DNA of 53,610 nt from UBA11889 sp046582115 (GTDB lineage Bacteria; Pseudomonadota; Gammaproteobacteria; Pseudomonadales; Azotimanducaceae). Shown here piece after piece: positions 15,952 to 24,899 of the stretch (its first letter is position 1; each line of letters begins with the position of its first letter). A model generated the notes under the pieces. It searched no databases. It saw only the letters and a program-made list of their open reading frames with translations, and was not told the DNA's origin. Made by a program: the position numbers and the translations under genes. The stretch spans positions 1-53,610 of the forward strand of contig JAYGFA010000099.1 of assembly GCA_046582115.1 (NCBI GenBank), given 5' to 3'.

Positions 15952-17856
15952 ATGTTAGTGAATTACGAGCGGGAATATAGGCGTTCTTTGGAACAGCCCG
16001 AAGTATTTTGGTCGGAACAAGCAAAGGCAATTGAGTGGTTTGTCTGGCCCGAAAAAATCATGGAACAGGATGCTAACGGGATCGTTCGATGGTTCGGGGG
16101 TGGGAAGCTGAACACGTCTTGGTTGGCGTTGGATCGCCACGTAGAAGCTGGCCGCGGCGATCAGATCGCCTTAATTTACGACTCGCCAGCGACCAATACT
16201 GTTACACGTTTCACGTACCGTGAACTCACCGATCGCGTTGCAAAAGTCGCCGGAGGACTTTTGGCGTTAAACGTGAGCCAGGGCGACCGAGTCATTGTTT
16301 ACATGCCCATGGTGCCTGAGGCGGTCATCGCAATGCTTGCTTGTGCGCGGATTGGGGCCGTTCATTCAGTGGTGTTTGGTGGCTTTGCTGCACGCGAGCT
16401 AGCGATGCGAATTGATGACGCGAGGCCACGGGTTGTTCTCTCGGCGTCCTGCGGAATCGAGTTCCAGTCTGTAATCGCATACAAACCGTTATTGGACGAA
16501 GCGATAGGTTTAGCGGAACACAAACCGGAAGCCTGCGTAATCTTGCAGCGTGAGATGCTCGAAGCGCCGATGATTGGAAGCCGTGATCACGACTGGGCCG
16601 AATGGGAAGCGTCTGCTGAACACGCACCCTGGGTCGCTTTAGATGCGCTTGATCCTCTGTACATCCTTTACACATCGGGTACGACGGGTAGACCCAAAGG
16701 CGTATTGCGCGATCAGGGAGGGCATGCGGTCGCCTTGAATTACAGCATGGGAGCTATCTATGGCACGGATGTTGGGGATGTCTATTGGGCGGCGTCTGAT
16801 GTTGGCTGGGTGGTTGGGCATTCGTACATCGTCTATGGGCCGCTGATTAAAGGGTGCACGACATTGCTTTTTGAGGGCAAGCCCGTGCGCACACCGGACG
16901 CTGGGACGTTCTGGCGAGTGCTAGCTGAGCATCGGGTAAAGACTTTCTTCGTCGCGCCGACCGCTTTTCGAGCCATTCGAAAAGAGGACCCCGAGTGCAA
17001 ACTAATGTATGGCCACGATCTATCCGCGTTGGAATATCTTTTTGTCGCAGGAGAACGACTGGATCCACCGACTTATCAATGGTTAAACGAGGTGCTGGAG
17101 GTGCCTGTCATTGATCACTGGTGGCAGACCGAGACGGGCTGGCCGATTTGTTCAAATATGGCGGGCTACGGGCTCGTTGAAACTCGACCCGGCTCATCGA
17201 CATTTCCTGTCCCGGGCTATGATCTGCGGATACTCGACGAAGATGGAAACGAGGTTGCCGCTGGGCAAGACGGAAACGTTGTGGTGAAAGCACCACTGCC
17301 ACCTGGATCGCTACCGACGGTGTGGGGAGATCACGACCGATTTATGGAGTCGTATTGGGCTCGTTATCCAGGCTACTACTTGACCGGTGACGGTGGCTTC
17401 CGCGACGAAGATGGCTATGTCTACATCATGGGACGAGTAGACGACGTCATGAATGTAGCCGGGCATCGTTTATCGACTGGTCAGATGGAAGAAGTAGTTG
17501 CGGATCATCCCGCCGTGGCTGAATGCGCAGTCGTTGGCATTCGCGATCCGGACAAGGGGCAAGTACCGCTCGGCCTCGTGCTGTTAAAGGATGGAGTCAA
17601 TATTGAAAAATCGGTGTTGGAACAGGAATTGGTCCAGATGGTACGGGGTCACGTGGGTGCGTTTGCCAATTTCCGAAAAGTGTGTGTGGTACCGCGGCTA
17701 CCAAAAACGCGTTCGGGAAAGATCCTACGGCAGGTCCTACGCCAAATGATTGATGGTGACACGTACAAAATACCTTCCACCATTGACGATCCTGCTATTC
17801 TGGAAGAAGTGGCTAGTGCGCTTGTTGGTTCTGGTGTGATGGAGGTTAGCGAATGA
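15952..17856 (+). CDS. prpE: Propionyl-CoA synthetase (acyl-AMP forming)
   Basis: A 634-residue ANL-superfamily adenylating enzyme. It has the phosphate-binding YTSGTTGRPKGV, the WWQTETGWP box, YYLTGDGGF (core motif) and the C-terminal lysine in KTRSGKILRQ that is a known acetylation site. The segment VLRDQGGHAVALNY after the P-loop is typical of PrpE rather than acetyl-CoA synthetase. It activates propionate to propionyl-CoA in the cytoplasm. No methylcitrate genes are near. Its stop overlaps the start of the next gene by 4 bases. Confidence 0.9.
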   Translation: MLVNYEREYRRSLEQPEVFWSEQAKAIEWFVWPEKIMEQDANGIVRWFGGGKLNTSWLALDRHVEAGRGDQIALIYDSPATNTVTRFTYRELTDRVAKVAGGLLALNVSQGDRVIVYMPMVPEAVIAMLACARIGAVHSVVFGGFAARELAMRIDDARPRVVLSASCGIEFQSVIAYKPLLDEAIGLAEHKPEACVILQREMLEAPMIGSRDHDWAEWEASAEHAPWVALDALDPLYILYTSGTTGRPKGVLRDQGGHAVALNYSMGAIYGTDVGDVYWAASDVGWVVGHSYIVYGPLIKGCTTLLFEGKPVRTPDAGTFWRVLAEHRVKTFFVAPTAFRAIRKEDPECKLMYGHDLSALEYLFVAGERLDPPTYQWLNEVLEVPVIDHWWQTETGWPICSNMAGYGLVETRPGSSTFPVPGYDLRILDEDGNEVAAGQDGNVVVKAPLPPGSLPTVWGDHDRFMESYWARYPGYYLTGDGGFRDEDGYVYIMGRVDDVMNVAGHRLSTGQMEEVVADHPAVAECAVVGIRDPDKGQVPLGLVLLKDGVNIEKSVLEQELVQMVRGHVGAFANFRKVCVVPRLPKTRSGKILRQVLRQMIDGDTYKIPSTIDDPAILEEVASALVGSGVMEVSE

Positions 17857-18209
17857 TTATTGTCCACGGTAGTATTCCAATCGTGCCCGAACGGCGGGAG
17901 CAGGCACTAGAGCTGGCGCGAGAAATGTCGGATGCGACCCAACTGGAGCAAGGCTGCATTTCCTACGACTTTTACGTGGGGTTACAGCACCCAAACACGT
18001 TGGTTCTGTTCCAGGAGTGGGAAACCATGGAAGCCTTGATGCGGCACTACCAGACCGAGCATATGAAGCTGTTCATGGATGCGCTTCCGGAAGTCGTCTC
18101 CGGAGAAATCAATACACGGCGGTATGTGGTGCAGACGATGGATGCCAACGCGAACGAACCTGAGGAAAAGTATGCTTCCAAGTCGGAAGCGCCTCGTATC
18201 GTCCACTGA
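17853..18209 (+). CDS. Antibiotic biosynthesis monooxygenase (ABM) domain protein, putative quinol monooxygenase
   Basis: A 118-residue protein with one ferredoxin-like ABM domain (about residues 1-95: IIVHGSIPIVPERREQALEL, then ISYDFYVGLQHPNTLVLFQEWE and HMKLFMDALPEVV). Small ABM proteins oxidise quinols or similar aromatic compounds without metal or flavin, or act as detoxification enzymes. The start overlaps the prpE stop by 4 bases (ATGA), so the two are co-translated; the functional link is not obvious. The C-terminal 20 residues are charged and probably disordered. Confidence 0.82.
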   Translation: MIIVHGSIPIVPERREQALELAREMSDATQLEQGCISYDFYVGLQHPNTLVLFQEWETMEALMRHYQTEHMKLFMDALPEVVSGEINTRRYVVQTMDANANEPEEKYASKSEAPRIVH

Positions 18210-18302
18210 CTTCACTTAACGACAATTTCGCCCCCCAAATGAAGAGGGTATCGTCGAACCCTGACTCTTATACTAAGACTTCCTGAGCAGAGGGATCGAC
18301 TC

Positions 18303-19499
18303 ATGGGCGCGGATCTCATTGGATATTGCCGCTGGTTTGGCGATCGGGTGTATGAGCAGTTCACCAGCTACGACTGCTTCAAGTCTGCTTCTGCGTTGAC
18401 ATACACGACCTTGTTTTCGATTGTGCCCATCATGGCGGTGGGCTATCGGACATTGGCTTTTCTCCCGGAATATGACCAGGTCGGCGACATCGTGTCGAAC
18501 TTTATTTTTCGTAATTTTGTTCCGGAGTCGAGCGCCATTGTGCAGAGTCAGTTGGCCGATTTTTCTTCTCGCGCTATGAAGTTAGCGGGTCCGAGTTCAG
18601 TGATCTTGTTTGTCACCTCGTTTTTACTGTTGGTCACCATCGAAAAGTCATTCAACGATATTTGGCAGATTCACGAACGTAGGAAGGGTTGGTCGAGACT
18701 CGTCAATTATTGGGCCGTACTCACCATTGGACCGCCATTGTTGGTAGCGAGTATTGTCGGCAGCACATACCTCCTTACCTTCCCGCTGGTCACCGAAAAT
18801 GCCCCCCTGATCAGCCAAGTGATGTTGGCGTGGCTCCCTCTTATCGCAACGATCGCAACGTTCACGATGTTGTTTTATGCGGTTCCTAATACGGTTGTGC
18901 CGTTTAAACATGCGATCGCTGGCGGCGTGTTGACGGCGATATTGTTTGAAGTCGGTAAACTCGGCTTCCGCCTCATGGTTACCCAAGTCGACGTTGCGAC
19001 GGTGTATGGCACGTTTGCAGCGGTACCTTTTTTCCTCATGTGGCTGTACTTGGTGTGGCTGTTGATCTTGGCCGGTGGCGTGTTTGTGAGAACACTTTCT
19101 CTGTCCGAGAACATCGTCGAGGCTACGCCTGAGTCCATAGTGATCAAGTGCTTACGGGTGCTTAAAATGCTTCGGGATGCTTATGTGGATGGTGCGCAGG
19201 TAACCGAATCGATGATTAACCGAGCCGTGCCAATGACGCGAGAGGAACATGATCGGATTGTCGCGGTGTTACGTCTTGAACGGTTGTTGCAAACCGGTGG
19301 CGATGATCGCTGGGTGCTTGCACGGAGCCTACGAGATGTAACGCTTTGGTCGCTTTACTCGCATCTATCCGATACGGTTCCGCTCGAGGAGTTCGAAGAC
19401 ACGGATGGTCTTGAGTCGATTGCAGAACGGTTTCGCGCATGTGCTGCATTCGGGCATGAACAATTGGACGTGAGCATTGAAGAAGTATTGGCAAGTTAG
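18303..19499 (+). CDS. yihY: YihY/UPF0761 family inner membrane protein
   Basis: A 398-residue protein. The first 270 residues hold about six membrane helices with family features: CFKSASALTYTTLFSIVPIM, the FNDIWQIHERRKGWSRLVNYW loop region, and PFFLMWLYLVWLLILAGG. The last 110 residues form a soluble domain (from about LRVLKMLRDAYVDG). Members were once mislabelled RNase BN; their true function is unsettled. A -10-like TATACT lies about 30 bases upstream of the start without a convincing -35. The 3' end overlaps the start of the thioredoxin-like gene by 23 bases. Confidence 0.88.
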   Translation: MGADLIGYCRWFGDRVYEQFTSYDCFKSASALTYTTLFSIVPIMAVGYRTLAFLPEYDQVGDIVSNFIFRNFVPESSAIVQSQLADFSSRAMKLAGPSSVILFVTSFLLLVTIEKSFNDIWQIHERRKGWSRLVNYWAVLTIGPPLLVASIVGSTYLLTFPLVTENAPLISQVMLAWLPLIATIATFTMLFYAVPNTVVPFKHAIAGGVLTAILFEVGKLGFRLMVTQVDVATVYGTFAAVPFFLMWLYLVWLLILAGGVFVRTLSLSENIVEATPESIVIKCLRVLKMLRDAYVDGAQVTESMINRAVPMTREEHDRIVAVLRLERLLQTGGDDRWVLARSLRDVTLWSLYSHLSDTVPLEEFEDTDGLESIAERFRACAAFGHEQLDVSIEEVLAS

Positions 19500-19971
19500 C
19501 CTGTTAGTTATTGTCATCTCGGCAACTTGCAGTTGTCAGGATGCGACGATCGAGGTCGACGACGGTGGGGTCTTCGAAGAAAAAGATTGGCACGGGCGAT
19601 GGACGTTGGTCAATTATTGGGCCGAATGGTGCGGTCCTTGCCGCGATGAAATACCCGAACTAAACAAGATCCAGAAGATGGGATCTAAGTTTGGTGTTCA
19701 GGTCGTCGGCGTGAATTACGATGGCGTTAGAGGGAATGAACTGTATTCGTTAATCAGAACGATGGGGATCAATTTCCCAATACTTTTGGACGATCCCCGC
19801 CTGCGTTGGGACCTAGCCGCACCTTCGATCTTGCCCACCACGCTTTTGATCAATCCAAACGGGGAACTAGTTACGATCCTTGTTGGGCCGCAAACTGTTG
19901 ATTCACTGCTGGAAGCTGTTGGTGCAGCCCAAATTAGTGCTGTACCCGTTCCAACACCTGTGTTGGGGTAA
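19477..19971 (+). CDS. Thioredoxin-like TlpA/ResA-family thiol-disulfide oxidoreductase
   Basis: A 164-residue exported thioredoxin-fold protein. It opens with an N-terminal hydrophobic signal (YWQVSLLVIVISATCSCQ; possibly a lipoprotein, though the lipobox is imperfect), then the active site WAEWCGPCRDEIPEL and the cis-proline segment PSILPTTLLINPNGE. TlpA/ResA relatives keep periplasmic cysteines reduced, for example for cytochrome c maturation. The start is TTG, nested in the last codons of yihY in another frame. Its 3' end overlaps the converging proS gene by 38 bases. Confidence 0.85.
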   Translation: MKKYWQVSLLVIVISATCSCQDATIEVDDGGVFEEKDWHGRWTLVNYWAEWCGPCRDEIPELNKIQKMGSKFGVQVVGVNYDGVRGNELYSLIRTMGINFPILLDDPRLRWDLAAPSILPTTLLINPNGELVTILVGPQTVDSLLEAVGAAQISAVPVPTPVLG

Positions 19972-21622
19972 TGAGCTCCATTTCGGAGCGGCGATATCCG
20001 TATTCGAGAAGGCCTTTAGTGAGGTTTCTCTCGCCTACGATGACTCTGTGAGGTAACCCGAGCAGATCGGCATCGGCAAATTTGACCCCTGGCCGTTCGT
20101 CGCGGTCATCGAGGAACACTTCGATACCAGCGTCGAGACAGCGATCGTGGAGCTCATGAGCTGCCGCGCGAACTGCACCTGAACGGTCGTAGTTGATGGC
20201 GACAATGTGCACCATCGCGGGCGCAATGGCTTCAGGCCAGATTATGCCTTCGTCGTCGTGCCACTGCTCAACGGCGGCGGCAACTAGACGGGATATGCCC
20301 ATTCCATAACAGCCCATGATCAGTTGTCGAGAGACACCTTCCGCATCCTGAATGGCAATGTTCATGGGTGCGGTGTATTTCGTTCCAAGTTTGAAGATGT
20401 GGCCGACTTCAATGCCTCGTATGAATTTGAGAGGACCACTGGCATCGGCAGCGGGATCACCTTCGACTACATTACGGATGTCGACAACTCGAGTTGCAGC
20501 AGCATCTCGGTTCCAGTTGACGCCAGTGAAATGAAAGCCGTCTTCGTTGGCGCCACATACAAAATCGCTGACGATCGCAGCGCTACGATCGACACAAAAC
20601 GGAATACGTAGATCGACGGGACCAATTGACCCTGGTCCGCAAGGTAATGCGGCACGGATTTCCTCTTCGCTAGCGAATTGAAAGGGCTGAGCGACTTCCG
20701 GTAGGCGCGCAGTTTTCTTTTCGTTAAGTTGGTGATCGCCCCGAAGAACGAGTGCCACCAACGAGCTGGATCCGTGAACGACCAGCGTTTTTATCGTCTG
20801 TTCTGTGGAGACTTTAAAAAGGTCTGCTACCTCGTCAATCGAGTGCACGTTGGGGGTTGGTTTTTTCTCCAGCGGTAATGCGGGCTCGTCGAGATTTCCG
20901 GTCGCGATAGCTTCAGCCTTCTCGATGTTCGCCGCATAACTACTGCCCGGGCTGAACGCGATCGCGTCTTCACCGGATTCTGCGAGGACGTGAAATTCGT
21001 GGCTTTCACCATCTCCCATCGTGCCTGGATCGGCATCGATGGCTCGGAAATCCAAGCCGATGCGGTTCAGAATTCGAGAGTAGGCGTCGAACATCGCCTG
21101 ATAGGTTAGCTCGAATGACGCGTCGTCCAGATGGAACGAGTAGCCATCCTTCATCACGAATTCGCGTGCGCGCAAAAGACCAAAGCGCGGCCGTATTTCG
21201 TCGCGGAACTTCGTGTTGATTTGGTACAGGTTGCAGGGCAGTTGTTTGTAACTAGTGATCACTTTTCTGATCAGATCGCTAACGACTTCTTCATGGGTAG
21301 GCGCAAGGGCGTAGTCTCGACCGTTGCGATCACGCACCCGTATCATTTCCGGTCCCATAATGTCCCAACGGCCACTTTCTTGCCAAAGTTCAGCGGGTTG
21401 GATTACGGGCATAAGTATTTCCTCGGCTCCCGCTTCTGCTAATTCTTCTCGAACAATGGCCTCGATTTTTCGGAGCACACGGAGACCCAACGGAAGCCAA
21501 CTGTATAGACCGGAAGCCAATTGTCGGATACATCCTGCACGCAGGAGTAACACGTGACTGGCGATCTCCGCACCGCTTGGGGGTTCCCTAAGTGTCGGGA
21601 CTATCGTTTGGCTGCGTAGCAT
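19934..21622 (-). CDS. proS: Prolyl-tRNA synthetase
   Basis: A 562-residue class II aminoacyl-tRNA synthetase charging tRNA-Pro. Motif 1 is in ASGLYSWLPLGLRVLRK, motif 2 in LYQINTKFRDEIRPRFGLLR, and motif 3 in CYGMGISRLVAAAVEQ. An insertion of about 180 residues between motifs 2 and 3 (about residues 220-400) is the YbaK-like editing domain of the bacterial-type enzyme. The C-terminal anticodon-binding domain includes IEVFLDDRDERPGVKFADA. It converges with the thioredoxin-like gene. The 286 bases upstream of it separate it from the divergent fmdB-like gene. Confidence 0.95.
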   Translation of the reverse strand: MLRSQTIVPTLREPPSGAEIASHVLLLRAGCIRQLASGLYSWLPLGLRVLRKIEAIVREELAEAGAEEILMPVIQPAELWQESGRWDIMGPEMIRVRDRNGRDYALAPTHEEVVSDLIRKVITSYKQLPCNLYQINTKFRDEIRPRFGLLRAREFVMKDGYSFHLDDASFELTYQAMFDAYSRILNRIGLDFRAIDADPGTMGDGESHEFHVLAESGEDAIAFSPGSSYAANIEKAEAIATGNLDEPALPLEKKPTPNVHSIDEVADLFKVSTEQTIKTLVVHGSSSLVALVLRGDHQLNEKKTARLPEVAQPFQFASEEEIRAALPCGPGSIGPVDLRIPFCVDRSAAIVSDFVCGANEDGFHFTGVNWNRDAAATRVVDIRNVVEGDPAADASGPLKFIRGIEVGHIFKLGTKYTAPMNIAIQDAEGVSRQLIMGCYGMGISRLVAAAVEQWHDDEGIIWPEAIAPAMVHIVAINYDRSGAVRAAAHELHDRCLDAGIEVFLDDRDERPGVKFADADLLGLPHRVIVGERNLTKGLLEYGYRRSEMELITPTQVLERVQH

Positions 21623-21908
21623 GGGGCGGGATTATCCGTGATGGAGTGAGAACATGTCTCCCCCAATCTAACGGGACCGATGTTTTCGCTTCCGCCTTTG
21701 GTCATTCGGTTCGGCAATTCCTGTAGAGAAGGTCTCTTTTTTGGATCCAGTCACGTCCCAATATTACCACCGGCCCTATTACCTAGATGCTAGGTTTTAT
21801 CGCCGTTTGATGCGCCAGCAGATGGGAAAAAAACCTATCATGCGGTGTTTTTGAGCGAAATTGTCTATATTCTTCCCGGCCGCTTGAGATTCGTTAGGAG
21901 GTTCCTGG
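21623..21908. other. Intergenic region between proS and the zinc-ribbon gene
   Basis: 286 bases with no gene I can support. It should hold the divergent promoters for proS and for the fmdB-aspS group. A -10-like TATATT is at 21866-21871, but no matching -35 is at the right distance. A full AGGAGGT ribosome binding site at 21896-21902 sits 6 bases before the GTG at 21909 and settles that start. Confidence 0.5.
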
Positions 21909-22325
21909 GTGCCCATATACGAGTATGCGTGTGTTTCGTGTGAGCACCAGTTCGAGACGATTCAGCGGATCAGCGAAGATCCACTCAAGGATTGTCCGGA
22001 GTGCGGTAAGCCGAAGCTCAAAAAACTCGTTTCGGTCGCCGCCTTTCGACTAAAGGGGGGTGGGTGGTACGAAACCGACTTCAAATCCGGCGATAAAAAG
22101 AACATCGCTGGGGACGAAAAGAAGAACGCGTCGGACAAGGGGGACGAAGAGGGTTCCTCAAAATCCGAAACCACAACAGATTCCAACAAGACCGACATTT
22201 CGAAGGAGACTGGAAAGTCCGATACATCTGCGAGTTCAACCAAGAAGGCAGAACCCAAGGTGCCCAAGGAACCCAAGGGCGGGTCGTCCAAAAACGCGGG
22301 CTCGGGCTCGTCTAGCTCTGATTAG
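21909..22325 (+). CDS. FmdB-family zinc ribbon protein with a long low-complexity tail
   Basis: A 138-residue protein. Residues 1-60 form the FmdB/CxxC zinc ribbon: PIYEYACVSCEHQFE and DCPECGKPKLKKLVS, then a conserved FRLKGGGWYETDFK. Residues 62-138 are a hydrophilic tail made almost only of K, S, D, E, T, G and P, likely disordered. The ribbon may bind nucleic acid or protein; no reaction is known. It is usual for this gene to stand just before aspS in gammaproteobacteria, as here. The tail is longer than in many homologues. Start is GTG with a strong ribosome binding site. Confidence 0.88.
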   Translation: MPIYEYACVSCEHQFETIQRISEDPLKDCPECGKPKLKKLVSVAAFRLKGGGWYETDFKSGDKKNIAGDEKKNASDKGDEEGSSKSETTTDSNKTDISKETGKSDTSASSTKKAEPKVPKEPKGGSSKNAGSGSSSSD

Positions 22326-22385
22326 TTGCTGGCCTGTGTTAGGCTGCGCGCGCCCAAATTCCATATAACAGGCCAGGTTTCCGGG

Positions 22386-24146
22386 ATGCGCACCCATTAT
22401 TGCGGCGAACTGAATTCGAGCTTCGTTGGCGAGGAGGTTGAGCTCGCAGGGTGGGTTCATAAACGCCGCGATCACGGCGGAGTTATTTTTCTCGATATCC
22501 GCGATCGTACCGGGATCGCTCAGGTCGTGTACGACCCCGACACAAAGGACAGCTTTGCCGTCGCGGACCGGGTACGTAACGAGTTCGTTCTACATGCGCG
22601 TGGCCGCGTGCGGCCAAGACCCGAAGGCACGATTAATCCCGATATGAAGACTGGTGAGGTGGAGGTTCTCGGGTCAACGTTAGAAATTCTAAACACTTCG
22701 GCGACACCGCCTTTCCAGCTGGACGAATACTCGTCGGCTGGTGAAGATGTTCGGCTCCGTTACCGATACGTGGATTTGCGTCGACCGGAGATGCAGGAAC
22801 GATTGCGACTTCGTTCAGAGGTCACGAGCTCGGTGCGCCGGTATCTCGAGTCGGAAGGTTATTGGGAAATCGAAACCCCGACCTTGACCAAGTCCACGCC
22901 GGAGGGAGCGAGGGATTACCTTGTCCCAAGTCGTACACATGCGGGCGAATTTTTTGCTTTACCACAATCACCGCAACTTTTTAAGCAGCTGCTCATGATG
23001 TCGGGCATGGACAAGTATTATCAGATTGCCCGCTGCTATCGCGACGAAGATCTGCGGCATGATCGCCAGCCCGAGTTTACGCAGATTGATATCGAGGCCT
23101 CGTTTGTTAGCGAGGAAGAGGTGATGCGGTTGACCGAGGCAATGCTGACGAGCCTTTTTTCTGAAGCTTTAGATGTGGATCTAGGAGCTTTCCCAGTTAT
23201 CACTCATGCCGAGGCCATGCGGCGATTCGGCTCTGATCACCCGGATTTGCGAAACCCGTTGGAGCTGATCGACATCGGCGATCTGATGATTGGGGTTGAA
23301 TTCAAAGTCTTCAATGGCCCGGCCAACGATCCCAACGGCAGAGTGGTCGCGCTTCGTGTGCCTCATGCCAACGACGTTCTTTCCCGCAAGCAGATCGACG
23401 TCTACACCGACTTTGTGAGCCAATATCGGGCGAAGGGTCTTGCTTACATTAAGGTTAACGATGCTACGGGCGGTAGCAAAGGTATCCAGTCGCCGATACT
23501 CAAATTCTTACCTGAAGACGTGGTAACCAACCTCTTGGAAAGAGTTGGAGCCGATACAGGAGACATCGTATTTTTTGGGGCCGATCGCACGCAAGTTGTG
23601 AATGAGTCTATGGGTGCCCTCCGCAACCGTGTGGCCAAGGACATGGATCTTTTGTCTGCTGGGTTTCGACCCTGTTGGGTTATCGACTGGCCAATGTTCC
23701 AGGAAACGCCTGATGGCACATTGGCACCGGAGCATCATCCCTTTACACAGCCTGCTTGCAGCTTAAAAGATTTTCAGTCGAATCCTGGCGCGGCGTACGC
23801 GAGGGCGTACGACGTCGTTATGAACGGATATGAATTGGGTGGTGGGTCCATGCGAATCCACGAAGAGGCCGTACAAATTGCAGTTTTCGAAGCTCTAGGT
23901 ATTGCACAAGAAGGCGTTGTCAAATTTGGATTTCTCTTAGAGGCTCTTCGACTCGGTTGTCCGCCTCATGGTGGAATAGCGCTTGGCCTTGATCGATTAA
24001 TAATGCTCATGAGCGGCACCGAGTCGATTCGCGACGTGATTGCGTTTCCCAAAACCCAAACCGCTTCATGTCTATTGATGTCGGCCCCGAGCTCAGTAGA
24101 CGAGACCCAACTGCGGGAGCTCGGGATTCGATTACGCGGCGATTAG
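22386..24146 (+). CDS. aspS: Aspartyl-tRNA synthetase
   Basis: A 586-residue class IIb synthetase. The N-terminal OB-fold anticodon domain contains ELAGWVHKRRDHGGVIFLDIRD; motif 2 is in YYQIARCYRDEDLRHDRQPE; the bacterial GAD insertion lies between; motif 3 is in GIALGLDRLIMLMSG. The flipping-loop stretch SPQLFKQLLMMSGMDKY is standard. I start at ATG 22386 (MRTHYCGELN), the usual family start; the frame upstream to 22326 has no family match. Whether it is discriminating or also charges Asn cannot be judged here. YebC follows after 12 bases. Confidence 0.95.
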   Translation: MRTHYCGELNSSFVGEEVELAGWVHKRRDHGGVIFLDIRDRTGIAQVVYDPDTKDSFAVADRVRNEFVLHARGRVRPRPEGTINPDMKTGEVEVLGSTLEILNTSATPPFQLDEYSSAGEDVRLRYRYVDLRRPEMQERLRLRSEVTSSVRRYLESEGYWEIETPTLTKSTPEGARDYLVPSRTHAGEFFALPQSPQLFKQLLMMSGMDKYYQIARCYRDEDLRHDRQPEFTQIDIEASFVSEEEVMRLTEAMLTSLFSEALDVDLGAFPVITHAEAMRRFGSDHPDLRNPLELIDIGDLMIGVEFKVFNGPANDPNGRVVALRVPHANDVLSRKQIDVYTDFVSQYRAKGLAYIKVNDATGGSKGIQSPILKFLPEDVVTNLLERVGADTGDIVFFGADRTQVVNESMGALRNRVAKDMDLLSAGFRPCWVIDWPMFQETPDGTLAPEHHPFTQPACSLKDFQSNPGAAYARAYDVVMNGYELGGGSMRIHEEAVQIAVFEALGIAQEGVVKFGFLLEALRLGCPPHGGIALGLDRLIMLMSGTESIRDVIAFPKTQTASCLLMSAPSSVDETQLRELGIRLRGD

Positions 24147-24158
24147 GGACCGGAAAGC

Positions 24159-24899
24159 GTGGCGGGACATTCAAAGTGGGCCAACATCAAACACCGAAAG
24201 GCGCGCCAAGATGCCAAGCGTGCGAAGGTGTGGACGAAAGTTATTCGTGAAGTCACTGTCGCCGCCAGACTCGGTGGATCGTCCATCGATGATAATTCTC
24301 GGCTCCGCGCGGCCGTCGATAACGCGTTATCGGTCAATATGCCGAGGGATACGATTGACAGAGCGGTTGCCAGGGGGGCGCACGACCAGGAAGGAAACGA
24401 CGTTGAAGAGCTGGTCTACGAAGGTTATGGGCCGGGTGGCGTGGCAATTCTCGTTGAAGCCATGACCGATAATAAAAACCGTACGGTAGCTGAGGTTCGA
24501 CATGCATTTACGAAGTACGGTGGGAACCTTGGAACGGGCGGATCCGTTGCCTATCTGTTCGATCGTCGAGGTCTTATTAGCTTCGCTCCGGGTACGGACG
24601 AAGAAGAGGTCATGGACATCGCTCTCGGTGCCGGAGTAGAAGACGTGGATAGCGACGACGATGGCGCGCTCACGGTGATCACGACGTTCGAAAGTTTTGG
24701 TCGTGTGTTGGATGCGTTTCGAACTCGAGAAATTGAACCCGGTCATTCGGAAGTCACTATGCTGCCGTCGACCACCAACATTTGCGATGAAGAAACAGCC
24801 GGAAACGTTTTGCTTCTGATCGACGTATTGGAGGATCTTGATGATGTTCAGAACGTTTATTCGAACGGTGACTTTCCAGACTCTGTGTTGGTTTTATGA
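24159..24899 (+). CDS. yebC: YebC/PmpR-family translation or transcription factor
   Basis: A 246-residue YebC protein with the invariant start AGHSKWANIKHRKARQDAKR and the central GYGPGGVAILVEAMTDNKNR and GGNLGTGGSVAYLF. Members were described as transcription regulators, and more recently as factors that relieve ribosome stalling at proline stretches. The start is GTG at 24159. It precedes ruvC with an ATGA overlap, the conserved yebC-ruvCAB order of proteobacteria. Confidence 0.94.
   Translation: MAGHSKWANIKHRKARQDAKRAKVWTKVIREVTVAARLGGSSIDDNSRLRAAVDNALSVNMPRDTIDRAVARGAHDQEGNDVEELVYEGYGPGGVAILVEAMTDNKNRTVAEVRHAFTKYGGNLGTGGSVAYLFDRRGLISFAPGTDEEEVMDIALGAGVEDVDSDDDGALTVITTFESFGRVLDAFRTREIEPGHSEVTMLPSTTNICDEETAGNVLLLIDVLEDLDDVQNVYSNGDFPDSVLVL

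Noticed and set aside
21866..21871. TATATT as a promoter for the fmdB-like gene
   Set aside because: No -35 hexamer lies 16-18 bases upstream; kept only as a note in the intergenic entry.
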